23,972 bases of DNA, from NCBI GenBank assembly GCA_001303225.1, contig LJNI01000007.1:1-23972 (forward strand), in the 5' to 3' direction. Position 1 is the stretch's first letter. Each line of letters starts with the position of its first letter. The notes beneath the pieces were generated by a model, which saw only the letters and a list, made by a program, of their open reading frames with translations, did not search any database and was not told the origin of the DNA. Position numbers and translations under genes: made by a program. The stretch is from a candidate division TA06 bacterium DG_78 (lineage in GTDB: Bacteria > Hydrothermota > Tepidihabitantia > SM23-42). This document shows positions 6,186 through 14,380 of the stretch, piece after piece.

Positions 6186-6863
6186 ATGTATATAATTGTC
6201 GCAGGTGCTGGTATTATTGGTCGTGAGATAACCAAAGTATTGGTCGAAAATAAACACGATGTTGTGGTTATCGATAAGGACGCGGAGGTGTGTGAATCTA
6301 TTTATGCAGACACAGGAGCCCTCACAATTCTCGGTAACGCTACTGATATTCATACTTTGGAGAAAGCAGGTGCGATAAAGGCTGATGTTTTACTTTGTCT
6401 CATGCGTGAATCTGCAGATAATATTGCTTGTGCTCTTCTTGCTAAGAGTCTTGGTATACCGCGAATTATATCGCGTCTCAGAAACCCTCGGTACGCTGAA
6501 GCGTATGTGTCAGCTGGAGTGACATCGATTGTGCGGATGTCTGATCTTTTGGTTAATCAAATAATCATGGAGATAGAACAACCTAAGGTAAGAAAGATTA
6601 TGACACTGGGTGGTGGTAAGGCACAAATTTATGCTGTCAAAATACCTTCAGAAGCACGGAGTATTGGTATGAAAATACAAGAGATTACTGGAAAAAGAAA
6701 ATTCCCTAAGGAAGTAGTATTTACTGGGATCTATAAAGAGGATAAAGGAGATTTTTTCATACCTCGAGGAAGCCATGTCATAGAAGAGGGAGATACTGTA
6801 TTTTTGGTGTCAAAGATTCAGTATATCAAGCAAGCGACTGATTTTTTAATAAAAGTTCGGTAA
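6186..6863 (+). CDS. trkA: Trk/Ktr potassium uptake regulatory subunit (RCK)
   Basis: The 225-residue product has one RCK unit: an N-terminal Rossmann fold starting MYIIVAGAGIIGREI (GxGxxG), an acidic strand end VVVIDKD and GNATD, followed by a C-terminal RCK_C domain from about residue 135. In the family this subunit binds nucleotide and gates the TrkH/KtrB channel from the cytoplasm. One RCK unit makes it KtrA-like in size; E. coli TrkA has two. The start was set by the AGGAGGTG site. Directly after trkH, it is almost certainly its partner. A T-rich run follows the stop (6863 onward) but no stem was seen before it. Confidence 0.94.
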   Translation: MYIIVAGAGIIGREITKVLVENKHDVVVIDKDAEVCESIYADTGALTILGNATDIHTLEKAGAIKADVLLCLMRESADNIACALLAKSLGIPRIISRLRNPRYAEAYVSAGVTSIVRMSDLLVNQIIMEIEQPKVRKIMTLGGGKAQIYAVKIPSEARSIGMKIQEITGKRKFPKEVVFTGIYKEDKGDFFIPRGSHVIEEGDTVFLVSKIQYIKQATDFLIKVR

Positions 6864-6964
6864 TTTTTTTGGGATATAGTAAAACTCCTTTCGATCCATT
6901 TCGCCAATTCAGAATGTGTTATATAATAGCACACCATCAGTAATAGTTTTATATCGCAACTCTG

Positions 6965-6992
6965 TTGACATCTAAAATAGTTTCTATATAAT
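6965..6992 (+). promoter_or_regulatory. Leaderless sigma70-type promoter of glmS
   Basis: TTGACA (6965-6970), 16-bp spacer, perfect TATAAT (6987-6992). The ATG starts at 6999, 6 nt after the -10, so the expected +1 is the A of the start codon. No ribosome site is available. Confidence 0.88.
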
Positions 6993-6998
6993 ACATCA

Positions 6999-8825
6999 AT
7001 GTGTGGCATCGTAGGATATATTGGTAAAAAACAAGCAGTCCCTGTTTTGATTGAGGGATTAAAGAGACTCGAATACAGAGGATATGATTCTGCAGGGATC
7101 GCAGTCCATTCGAATGGAGAACTCATTGTTCAAAAGGTCGCAGGTAGGGTTTCTCGCCTTGAAAATTTAATACAAAAAGAGAAAATCAGTGCAACACTCG
7201 GTATTGCCCATACACGATGGGCAACTCATGGTGAACCGACTGATAAAAATGCTCATCCACACACTGACTGTAAGGGGAAAATTGCTGTTGTCCATAATGG
7301 AATCATTGAAAACTGTAATGCCTTGCGAGAATATTTGAAACAGAAGGGACATAAATTAAGAACACAAACCGATACCGAAGTTATTGCTCATTTGATTGAA
7401 GAATATTATGACGGCGATCTTTTGAGGGCTACGAGGATAGCTCTTTCTGAAGTAAAAGGAACATATGGTGTTGCGATTATTTCCCTCGACCACCCACGAG
7501 AGATAGTGTGTGCTCGTAATGGTAGTCCACTCGTTCTGGGAGATGGAGGTGATGAATATTTTGTAGCATCTGATGCTGCACCAATAGTACCACACACACG
7601 GCAGGTTGTGTACCTTGAAGATGGGGAACTTGCCTCCATTAATGACAATGGTTTTACTATAACGACACTTGAGGAAAAAGAAATAATACCAAAGATTGAA
7701 GAGATTTCGTGGACATTAGACCAGATAGAAAGAGGTGGATATCCCCATTTCATGCTTAAAGAAATTTTTGAACAACCAATTACATTAAAAAATGCAATAA
7801 GGGGGAGGTTAAATGTAGCTGATGGCACAGCGCGGTTGGGTGGTCTTATTAGACATCATAAAGAACTAGAAGCCGTAAATAGAATTATTATTACAGCTTG
7901 TGGTACTGCATGGCATGCAGGGCTCATTGGTGAATATATGCTCGAGGAGATGACAAGGGTACCTGCGGAAGTGGAGTATGCTTCTGAATTTCGATATAGA
8001 AGCCCAATTGTTGACAATAATACTATACTCTTTGCAATTAGTCAGTCTGGCGAAACTATCGATACACTTGCAGCTCTGAGGGAAGCAAAGAGAAGGGGGG
8101 CAACGACTCTCGGTATTTGCAATGTTGTTGGTAGTACAATTGCAAGAGAAACAGATGGAGGTGTTTATATTCATGCTGGTCTTGAAATAGGTGTTGCCTC
8201 AACAAAGGCATTCACTTCACAGATAATGGCACTCGCACTTATTTCTCTTCTCATGGGAAGAATGAGAACAATATCTGTGGAAAAGGGCAGAGAAATTATT
8301 GAGGCGATTGAGAAAATTCCCGAACAAGTTGCACAGATACTCAAGCTCGACAAAAAAATAAAGGAGATTGCATCGGTCTTCTATAAAAAGAAAAACTTTC
8401 TTTTTCTCGGAAGGGGCTATAATTTCCCCGTCGCACTTGAAGGTGCGTTGAAATTAAAAGAAATTTCATATATACATGCAGAAGGTTACCCTGCCGCAGA
8501 AATGAAACACGGACCAATCGCGCTTATTGATAAGGATATGCCAGTTGTGTTTATTGCGATCAGGGATTCTGTATTCGAAAAAGTGCTCTCGAATATAGAA
8601 GAAGTAAAGTCACGAAAGGGTGTAGTAATCGCTATCACAACTGAGGGTGATAAAGAAATTAAATCAAAGGTAGGATACTGTATACCAATACCCAAGACAA
8701 TCGATCTCCTCACACCATTGTTGACAGTCATTCCGTTACAATTGCTCGCATACCATATTGCCGTAATGAGAGGCTGTGACGTGGATAAACCACGGAATCT
8801 TGCAAAGAGTGTAACTGTCGAATAA
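6999..8825 (+). CDS. glmS: Glutamine--fructose-6-phosphate aminotransferase
   Basis: GlmS makes glucosamine-6-phosphate from fructose-6-phosphate and glutamine, the first step toward UDP-GlcNAc for peptidoglycan and lipopolysaccharide. The 608-residue length is standard. The N-terminus MCGIVGYIG exposes the catalytic Cys after Met removal; RRLEYRGYDSAGIA-type and THGEPTDKNAHPH segments belong to the glutaminase domain (1 to about 230). Two SIS sugar-isomerase domains follow (from about 290 and 460), including SQSGETIDTLAA and the C-terminal DKPRNLAKSVTVE. No glmS ribozyme can be present upstream because the promoter leaves no leader. Nfi begins 6 nt after the stop. Confidence 0.97.
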   Translation: MCGIVGYIGKKQAVPVLIEGLKRLEYRGYDSAGIAVHSNGELIVQKVAGRVSRLENLIQKEKISATLGIAHTRWATHGEPTDKNAHPHTDCKGKIAVVHNGIIENCNALREYLKQKGHKLRTQTDTEVIAHLIEEYYDGDLLRATRIALSEVKGTYGVAIISLDHPREIVCARNGSPLVLGDGGDEYFVASDAAPIVPHTRQVVYLEDGELASINDNGFTITTLEEKEIIPKIEEISWTLDQIERGGYPHFMLKEIFEQPITLKNAIRGRLNVADGTARLGGLIRHHKELEAVNRIIITACGTAWHAGLIGEYMLEEMTRVPAEVEYASEFRYRSPIVDNNTILFAISQSGETIDTLAALREAKRRGATTLGICNVVGSTIARETDGGVYIHAGLEIGVASTKAFTSQIMALALISLLMGRMRTISVEKGREIIEAIEKIPEQVAQILKLDKKIKEIASVFYKKKNFLFLGRGYNFPVALEGALKLKEISYIHAEGYPAAEMKHGPIALIDKDMPVVFIAIRDSVFEKVLSNIEEVKSRKGVVIAITTEGDKEIKSKVGYCIPIPKTIDLLTPLLTVIPLQLLAYHIAVMRGCDVDKPRNLAKSVTVE

Positions 8826-8831
8826 TTCCAT

Positions 8832-9473
8832 TTGAAAATAACTTCTTTAATACACGAACAAATTACACTATCTAAAAGAGTTAAGATCAGTGGTATACAG
8901 CGTAGAGTAAATTATATCGCGGGAGTCGATGTCGCCTTACGTCATAATCATCTCTTCGGGTGTATTTGTGTATTCTCCTTTCCGAAATTAGCACTCGTTG
9001 ACTATTCCTGTGCAAAAAAAACAGATGCGTTACCCTATATTCCTGGTCTCTTATCCTACCGTGAAGTACCTGTTATTATGAAGGCATTCAAGAAACTCAA
9101 AAAAATTCCCCATCTCATACTTGTTGATGGACAAGGTATTGCCCACCCTCGTTATATAGGCTTCGCATCGCACTTAGGAGTACTGTTGAATATTCCAACG
9201 ATTGGTTGTGCAAAATCACACCTCTTCGGAGATTACCATATGCCAGGAACGACAAAAGGTTCGTATACGTTATTAGCGAGTGGGCGAAAAAAATTGGGAG
9301 TCGTTTTGAGAACAAGAGATAACACAAGACCACTCTTTGTATCACCTGGGCATTTAGTAAATGTAAATGATTGTCGACGATATGTCTTATCAGCAATTGA
9401 GAAGTATCGAATTCCAGAACCAATAAGGTGCGCACATAAAATGGCAGGAGAGAAGGCGAGACAATATGGATAA
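8832..9473 (+). CDS. nfi: Endonuclease V (deoxyinosine-specific DNA repair nuclease)
   Basis: Endonuclease V nicks DNA near deoxyinosine. The 213-residue frame has the family motifs: GVDVA with the first metal-binding Asp (D33), PYIPGLLSYRE (68-78), DGQGIAHPR (99-107) with a second catalytic Asp, and GCAKS with a conserved Lys (128). The predicted start is TTG at 8832-8834, 6 nt after the glmS stop, with no Shine-Dalgarno, so translation probably depends on coupling. No functional link with GlmS is obvious; this looks like an operon of convenience. Confidence 0.93.
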   Translation: MKITSLIHEQITLSKRVKISGIQRRVNYIAGVDVALRHNHLFGCICVFSFPKLALVDYSCAKKTDALPYIPGLLSYREVPVIMKAFKKLKKIPHLILVDGQGIAHPRYIGFASHLGVLLNIPTIGCAKSHLFGDYHMPGTTKGSYTLLASGRKKLGVVLRTRDNTRPLFVSPGHLVNVNDCRRYVLSAIEKYRIPEPIRCAHKMAGEKARQYG

Positions 9474-9529
9474 ACTGCAAACAAACTCGAAATCCGAAAT
9501 ACTGAATACTAAACAATATCAAATGTTTC

Positions 9530-9649
9530 AAATTCTCCCTCGATGCCGAGTCTCGGGACGAGGCGAAAACTCTTTTAGTCATTATGCGACGAAGCGAGCA
9601 TCCACGAAAATCTAAGCTCATTACATTACGAAGATTTTCGGGAGAATTT
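9530..9649. repeat. 120-bp element bounded by 10-bp inverted repeats, with nested dyads
   Basis: AAATTCTCCC (9530-9539) is the exact complement of GGGAGAATTT (9640-9649). Inside are CCTCG/CGAGG (9538-9542/9559-9563) enclosing CCGAG-t-CTCGG (9546-9556), and a 9-bp stem CGAAAATCT/AGATTTTCG (9605-9613/9632-9640) abutting the right outer arm. The whole can be drawn as a multi-branched fold between nfi and galT. A MITE-like remnant or a structured leader of galT are both possible. No clear target-site duplication was seen. Confidence 0.6.
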
Positions 9650-9673
9650 ATGATTTAAATGTAAGGAGGTCTA

Positions 9674-10681
9674 ATGTCTGAAGTAAGAAGGGATATTGTA
9701 ACGGACACATGGGTTATTGTTGATACAGAAAATGATACAATCCCTCAGGTGCCGCAAGAAGAGGTAAAGGCTCATGGATGTCCTTTTTGTGAAGGACAAG
9801 AAGATCGCACACCAAATGAAATATATGCAATCAGAGACGGTTCATCACCTAATAAGCCGGGCTGGAAAGTACGTGTTATCCCTAATATTAGACCGATTCT
9901 TAAAGTCGAAGGTGAACTCGAAAAGGTCGGAATTGGTGTTTATGATATGGTGAGTGGTGTAGGTGCAAACGAGGTAATTGTTGAAACGCCGCACCACATG
10001 ACAAACTTCTCAGAACTTCCTGATGAACAGATCCAATTAGTGCTCGATACATACCAGAAACGTATTGAAGACCTCCACAAAGATAAGCGTCTACGCTACA
10101 TACTTTTATTTAAAAACCACGGGCGTGCTGCCGGAGCGTCGACAATTGACCATTCACATTCTGATCTCATTGCTTTACCTGCGACACCGGTTCGAGTAAA
10201 ACAGAAACTGAGCGGTGCACTCGAGTATTACAGTTATAAAGAACGGTGCATATTTTGTGATATCATTCAGCAGGAAATAGAGATGGCAGATAGACTCATC
10301 TTTCAGAGTGATAAATTCGCGGTGATTGCTCCCTATGCTTCGAGATTTCCGTTCGAGATGCTCATTATTCCAAAGCGTCACTGCTATGCGTATAAGCTCG
10401 TTGATAAATCTGAAATCAAAGATTTGGCGAATTCCCTCAAGACATTGTTGAGGACGATCCATAAGGTGCTTAAAGATCCACCGTATAATCTTGTTTTAAA
10501 TGATAGTCCAAATCTCCTCCCGAGATCCAACTATTGGAAGACTATCCAACAAGATTATCACTGGCATATTGAGATTATACCGCGTCTGTATCGGACATCT
10601 GGATTTGAACTTGGTACCGGATTTTATATTAACCATTATGCACCCGAGAAAGCAGCGAGTATTTTGCGGAGCAGTATATGA
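9674..10681 (+). CDS. GalT-like hexose-1-phosphate nucleotidylyltransferase
   Basis: A 335-residue protein of the GalT branch of the HIT superfamily, which moves a nucleotide monophosphate between a sugar-1-phosphate and UDP-glucose or a similar donor. An N-terminal zinc pair CPFC (C36/C39) and the active-site segment GASTIDHSHSDL (154-165) are visible; H162 is the candidate nucleotidylated His. In canonical GalT the motif reads HxHxQ; here the Gln position is Asp (D164), so the exact reaction (UDP-galactose, or another NDP-sugar phosphorylase activity) is uncertain. A second HIT-like half (CIFC at about 194) follows. The ATG at 9674 has a strong AAGGAGGT (9663-9670). It overlaps the HAD gene by 4 nt (ATGA). 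Confidence 0.87.
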   Translation: MSEVRRDIVTDTWVIVDTENDTIPQVPQEEVKAHGCPFCEGQEDRTPNEIYAIRDGSSPNKPGWKVRVIPNIRPILKVEGELEKVGIGVYDMVSGVGANEVIVETPHHMTNFSELPDEQIQLVLDTYQKRIEDLHKDKRLRYILLFKNHGRAAGASTIDHSHSDLIALPATPVRVKQKLSGALEYYSYKERCIFCDIIQQEIEMADRLIFQSDKFAVIAPYASRFPFEMLIIPKRHCYAYKLVDKSEIKDLANSLKTLLRTIHKVLKDPPYNLVLNDSPNLLPRSNYWKTIQQDYHWHIEIIPRLYRTSGFELGTGFYINHYAPEKAASILRSSI

Positions 10682-11370
10682 TTAAGGCAGTCATTTTTGA
10701 TTTGGATAATACTCTCGTAGATTTTATGGCAATGAAGGATGCGGCAATAGATGCTGCGGTATTAGCGATGATTGATGCTGGACTCAAAGTTTCTAAAGAA
10801 GATGCCAAGGAGAAGATTTACGAGATCTACGACGAAGAGGGCATTGAAGACCAACGGGTTTTTGATAAATTCTTAACTAAAGAGTTAGGAAAGATTGATT
10901 ATCGAATTCACGCTGCAGGAATCATTGGGTACCGTAGGGCACGCGAAGCAACATTAGTACTCTATCCACATGTTCGACTCGTGCTCATGGAGTTGATCAA
11001 ACGAGGACTCAAACTTGCTGTAGTCAGTGATGCTCCCCGATTACAGGCGTGGCTCCGATTATGTCAATTGAATTTGCACCATGTTTTTGATGTTGTTATT
11101 ACATTCGAAGATACACATAAGAAGAAACCGGATCCTGAGCCATTTAAAAAAGCTCTACAACAAATGGGAATTGCGGCACACGAGGCTATTATGGTTGGCG
11201 ATTGGGCAGAACGCGACATTATCGGTGCTAAGCAAATCGGTATGAAGACAATTTTTGCACAATATGGTGATAGATTCCAGACAAACGACTCTGGTGCTGA
11301 CTACAACATCGACGATGTGATGCAGATCCTCGACATCATTGAAGAATTATCGTCACGGTCAGGTGTATAA
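10678..11370 (+). CDS. HAD-superfamily phosphohydrolase
   Basis: A 230-residue haloacid-dehalogenase-fold hydrolase. Motif I is VIFDLDNTLVD (nucleophile D8, acid D10), motif II VVSDAP, motif III the Lys in KKKPDPEPF, and motif IV VGDWAERDIIGA. A helical cap of about 70 residues lies between motifs I and II (subclass I). The arrangement resembles phosphoglycolate/beta-phosphoglucomutase-type and pyrimidine-nucleotidase-type HADs; the substrate cannot be read from sequence. Its start overlaps the GalT-like stop (ATGA), so the pair may act on a sugar-phosphate together, which is inference. Confidence 0.9.
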   Translation: MIKAVIFDLDNTLVDFMAMKDAAIDAAVLAMIDAGLKVSKEDAKEKIYEIYDEEGIEDQRVFDKFLTKELGKIDYRIHAAGIIGYRRAREATLVLYPHVRLVLMELIKRGLKLAVVSDAPRLQAWLRLCQLNLHHVFDVVITFEDTHKKKPDPEPFKKALQQMGIAAHEAIMVGDWAERDIIGAKQIGMKTIFAQYGDRFQTNDSGADYNIDDVMQILDIIEELSSRSGV

Positions 11371-11371
11371 A

Positions 11372-11989
11372 GTGATACTGTTGTTTATGTATTTACAACT
11401 ATTACCCGAAAAAGAATTTTTTATTTACGAAACAAATGACAAAGGGAAAATTGGGACAATCGAGGTGACGTTGCATAAAGATAGTCTCGGCTATCATATT
11501 GTGTACACATCAGATCGTATCATTGAGATCGTCCTGGACAGTCTAACTCTCGGCACATTATATATTAACAAGACTATCGACGGTGAACAGGCACTGAAGA
11601 TTGAGAGAGATAAGGAAGAATTCATCGTCTACTTTCGGGGAAATAGGACGACCTATCACGAGAATGGTCCTGTATTCGACCGTCATACACTCGATTTTGC
11701 CTTGCGGGGTTTCAAGTATCATCCACTACTCGAAAATACATTCCGCCTTCACATTCCTGAATTAATGATCGTCAATGCAGAGTTGAAGGTTCTCGGTGAA
11801 GAAATTATTGCAGGACCTCTCGGCGAAATTTTATGTTGGAAGCTTCAGATGACTCCGCGTGTGCTCTTTATTCGTATGAAATTCTACTTTTGGATTGAAA
11901 AAGACGTGCCTCACAGATTCATAAAATATGCAGATTCATCTGGCGAAAACTATATTCTGTTAGTTGAATCGAAGGAATCTAGTCCTTAA
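11372..11989 (+). CDS. Unrecognised protein, weak resemblance to DUF3108-type proteins
   Basis: About 205 residues, rich in beta-strands, with no cysteine pair or catalytic motif I can name. A region near the C-terminus (AGPLGEILCWKLQM, then FYFWIEKDVPHRFIKYAD) has the feel of DUF3108-like periplasmic/outer-envelope proteins, but this is an impression only. I place the start at GTG 11372-11374, one base after the HAD stop, preceded by AGGTG at 11361-11365; the in-frame ATG at 11339 lies inside the HAD gene, and ATG 11387 is another option. The short hydrophobic N-terminus (ILLFMYLQLL) might be a membrane anchor. It converges with the glycosyltransferase gene across a 12-bp gap with no visible terminator. 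Confidence 0.65.
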   Translation: MILLFMYLQLLPEKEFFIYETNDKGKIGTIEVTLHKDSLGYHIVYTSDRIIEIVLDSLTLGTLYINKTIDGEQALKIERDKEEFIVYFRGNRTTYHENGPVFDRHTLDFALRGFKYHPLLENTFRLHIPELMIVNAELKVLGEEIIAGPLGEILCWKLQMTPRVLFIRMKFYFWIEKDVPHRFIKYADSSGENYILLVESKESSP

Positions 11990-12001
11990 ACATTACATTC
12001 T

Positions 12002-13507
12002 TTACCTGAATATTACTTCAACGTGACGGTCGAATCCAAACTTCCATAGATCATCAATATGTTCACCGATGGTTTTTATATCAAATTCATAAATTTCATA
12101 TATTTGTTTGATGTCTCGCTGGAGATTGTAGATATCTTTGTAGTACACAGGAGCATCGATGAATTCAATGCTCTGTACGAGTGTACCTTTATTGTATAAT
12201 ATGCTATTATCTTGTTTTATAGAATCAATTGCCGTTGCATGAATTAGAATAATCTTCGCCTGTACTGATAACTCATTTTCATCAGGATAAATTATTTTTT
12301 TCTTCTTTAACAAGACTGGAAATTTTTTGCCAATAGTGAACCACGGATGATTTGAGGGGACAGCGATGGAACCGTTGATATAGAAATATATATTGGGTGG
12401 TACTACAGTATAAATAACCTTTATATCTTTTTCTTGAACAAAATGGTTGACATACATCGCAACATTTCTTGGAACATCGCGCTTATAAAAAATAGTTTGT
12501 GTCCCTAATGCAAGTGATATGAGTATTGAAAACGCTAAGAAGTATATTTTATATCTGTTTGTTTGTATAATGATCCGTGCAGCGAGTATCGACAGAAGGG
12601 GGATGAGTGGGTAGGTGAGTCGAAAAAAGGGATAGTAGAAGCCGAGCATGACAAAAAATACGAGAATTATAATCACGATCGAAAGATCCCATTGTTCTAA
12701 CCTCTTAAATGAAACAACGAGATATATGAGAGAAAGAATGAGTGGAATTGGTGCGAAAATGATAAGATACAGAAGATATTTCATGTGATTAAGACCTAAG
12801 AAAGAAACATGCCGAACGCCGATTTCGGGAATTTGTACAAATTTGAGAAATAGATAGATGTATGGACTGAACATGATAATCGGTATAATAATAGAGGAAA
12901 GAAACCACCTTTTCTTCAATTGTTTTCCAAGTATGATGAATATAATAGGCAAGGTTATTGCTGAATATTTCGTATAGAGTGCAAGTGTCGTAAAGAATAT
13001 TGTTAACAGAAAATCACGCATTCTATTTTTCTCTACACTTTTAATAAAGAAAAAAATCGAAGTCGTGAAAAAGAAGAGGAACGCAGCATCGCTCAGACCA
13101 GAAGTTGAGAAGAATAGAAAGAATTCTGTTGACATGAAGATCAGGGTAGCATAGATTGCTTCTTCTGTAGAAAACAGACGTTTGGCAAGGTAGAATACGA
13201 AATACAGTGTGAGACCAGAGAAAACCAATGATAATAGTGGCAAAACTATATCGTGTGGTCCTACGAGTTTGAAGAGAATCGCGATGAATATCTGAAAAAG
13301 GGGAGGCGTTTGGAAATTAAACGGTTTCCCTTCTGCACCGAGGGTTGCTATCCATTGTCCCTGGAGGGCAAATACGCCTTCATCCCAGTCAATGAGTCCA
13401 GAATTTTTGAGATTAATAACACCGAGGAGGACAAATAACAGAACAATAAGATGAATAAAATACTGTTTCTTAATTATTGTTCTGGGAAATATAGAATTCT
13501 GCCGCAA
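12002..13507 (-). CDS. GT39/ArnT-type polytopic membrane glycosyltransferase
   Basis: About 501 residues. The N-terminal half has many hydrophobic helices; after the first one comes GLIDWDEGVFALQGQW, the acidic loop motif typical of the PMT/ArnT/GT-C superfamily, whose members transfer sugars from polyprenyl-phosphate carriers to lipids or proteins at the outer face of the inner membrane. The C-terminal ~150 residues are soluble and presumably periplasmic. The start is unclear: no ATG lies between the zinc-ribbon stop and the first helix. TTG at 13505-13507 or GTG at 13514-13516 would overlap the zinc-ribbon gene by about 34-43 nt; the GTG at 13570 would overlap by 97 nt, which seems too long. 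It is the last gene of the minus-strand operon. Confidence 0.85.
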   Translation of the reverse strand: MRQNSIFPRTIIKKQYFIHLIVLLFVLLGVINLKNSGLIDWDEGVFALQGQWIATLGAEGKPFNFQTPPLFQIFIAILFKLVGPHDIVLPLLSLVFSGLTLYFVFYLAKRLFSTEEAIYATLIFMSTEFFLFFSTSGLSDAAFLFFFTTSIFFFIKSVEKNRMRDFLLTIFFTTLALYTKYSAITLPIIFIILGKQLKKRWFLSSIIIPIIMFSPYIYLFLKFVQIPEIGVRHVSFLGLNHMKYLLYLIIFAPIPLILSLIYLVVSFKRLEQWDLSIVIIILVFFVMLGFYYPFFRLTYPLIPLLSILAARIIIQTNRYKIYFLAFSILISLALGTQTIFYKRDVPRNVAMYVNHFVQEKDIKVIYTVVPPNIYFYINGSIAVPSNHPWFTIGKKFPVLLKKKKIIYPDENELSVQAKIILIHATAIDSIKQDNSILYNKGTLVQSIEFIDAPVYYKDIYNLQRDIKQIYEIYEFDIKTIGEHIDDLWKFGFDRHVEVIFR

Positions 13508-13815
13508 TTGGGGCACGTCGTTAACTCTTTGCTTCTCGTGAGGAGCTCGGTGGGCAGTTTCTGAAAACACCCAAAGCAGAAACCATTATCAACTGGTGCA
13601 ACTGCTTGACGGTATCGTTGTTTTAGGCGTTCATAAACATAGGCTATATCATCAGGAAGTTTCTTCAATAAATCATTTCTCGTTCGGATTAATGCATGGT
13701 GTTCTTCATCGTCTACTTTGAAACCGATCTCCTTATATTTAGGTTCATCCATATCACTGATGAGATTATCAAGATCAAAAAGCAATTTCAAGTGCATCGC
13801 AATGACATCAAGCAT
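13474..13815 (-). CDS. Short zinc-ribbon protein (COG1579-like C-terminal part)
   Basis: A 113-residue protein with a helical N-terminus (possible coiled coil around residues 36-70) and a C-terminal four-cysteine zinc ribbon: CFGC (80-83) and CPNC (101-104), ending in GRILYFPEQ. This is the layout of the COG1579 family (about 240 aa, coiled coil plus zinc ribbon, predicted nucleic-acid binding) but half the usual length, so either a short member or a different family. The ATG at 13813-13815 was chosen because GAGGAAG precedes it and it follows the ptsN stop by one base (TAATATG); an upstream in-frame ATG at 13851 lies inside ptsN. Confidence 0.8.
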   Translation of the reverse strand: MLDVIAMHLKLLFDLDNLISDMDEPKYKEIGFKVDDEEHHALIRTRNDLLKKLPDDIAYVYERLKQRYRQAVAPVDNGFCFGCFQKLPTELLTRSKELTTCPNCGRILYFPEQ

Positions 13816-13816
13816 A

Positions 13817-14284
13817 TTACTTCCTCTTTCCAAGTTGTTTTTCGATATCATTTATCATGGTAATGAATTCTTCATGAGTCGTCGGCTTATTTACTAGGTT
13901 CTTTTTTGTTATTTCTTTCGCAATCTGTACGATTTTACCCAGGGTAATGAGGTATTGATTACCAGGATCATGAGGCGGTGCAATTATCAGAAAGATCAAA
14001 GAAACGGGTTTCTTATCAATCGCCTTGAATTGTATTGGTTTCGTTGTTCGTCCTACTGATATCTCTAGTTTGTTGACTGCTAGGGATCGGCAGTGTGGAA
14101 TGGCAATACCTTTACCAATGCCTGTTGAACCTAATTCTTCTCTTTTGAGGAGCGTTGACACAATGAGTTCTGCATCCTCTCCTTTTTTTATTGAATACAC
14201 CAGGGTCCGTATTACATCTTCTTTTTTACCTGGACTGAGTGAGAGATCTATTCTTTCCTTTGATAACAGACTTGCAAGATTCAT
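13817..14284 (-). CDS. ptsN: PTS EIIA domain protein of the fructose/nitrogen (PtsN) type
   Basis: A 155-residue EIIA domain. The phosphorylatable histidine is H64 in GIGKGIAIPHCRS, and the later IIAPPHDPGNQYL (101-113) segment is characteristic of the PtsN/FruA-type fold. In proteobacteria PtsN is a regulatory phosphocarrier acting on potassium uptake, nitrogen and sigma54 processes rather than sugar import; a stand-alone EIIA with no EIIB/EIIC around fits a regulatory role here too. That function is known for homologues, not shown by this sequence. AAAGGAGGT precedes the ATG at 14282-14284. A 96-nt gap separates it from argS. Confidence 0.9.
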   Translation of the reverse strand: MNLASLLSKERIDLSLSPGKKEDVIRTLVYSIKKGEDAELIVSTLLKREELGSTGIGKGIAIPHCRSLAVNKLEISVGRTTKPIQFKAIDKKPVSLIFLIIAPPHDPGNQYLITLGKIVQIAKEITKKNLVNKPTTHEEFITMINDIEKQLGKRK

Positions 14285-14380
14285 TTAACCTCCTTTTAAA
14301 TATCATGAAGATACGATGTTGAGAAGATATGAAGTTCAGAACCTCATAACCTCTTAAGTTCATAACTTCAGAATAATTCA
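14285..14380. repeat. Degenerate word-repeat spacer between argS and ptsN
   Basis: This gap consists largely of recurring words on the minus strand such as GAAGTTATGAACTT, GAGGTTATGAGGTT and GAACTTCATATCTTC. The same kind of AACTTC/ATCTTC text appears at 22889-23129. It has no coding potential and no obvious promoter. Confidence 0.55.

Noticed and set aside
6900..6964. Second promoter or hairpin (TGTGTTAT/ATAGCACA) between trkA and glmS
   Set aside because: The TATAAT there lacks a -35 at suitable distance and the stem is short with one wobble; the promoter at 6965-6992 is far better.
9585..9657. 24-codon open frame (ATG 9585) inside the nested-repeat element
   Set aside because: Very short, no ribosome site, and explained by the inverted-repeat structure.
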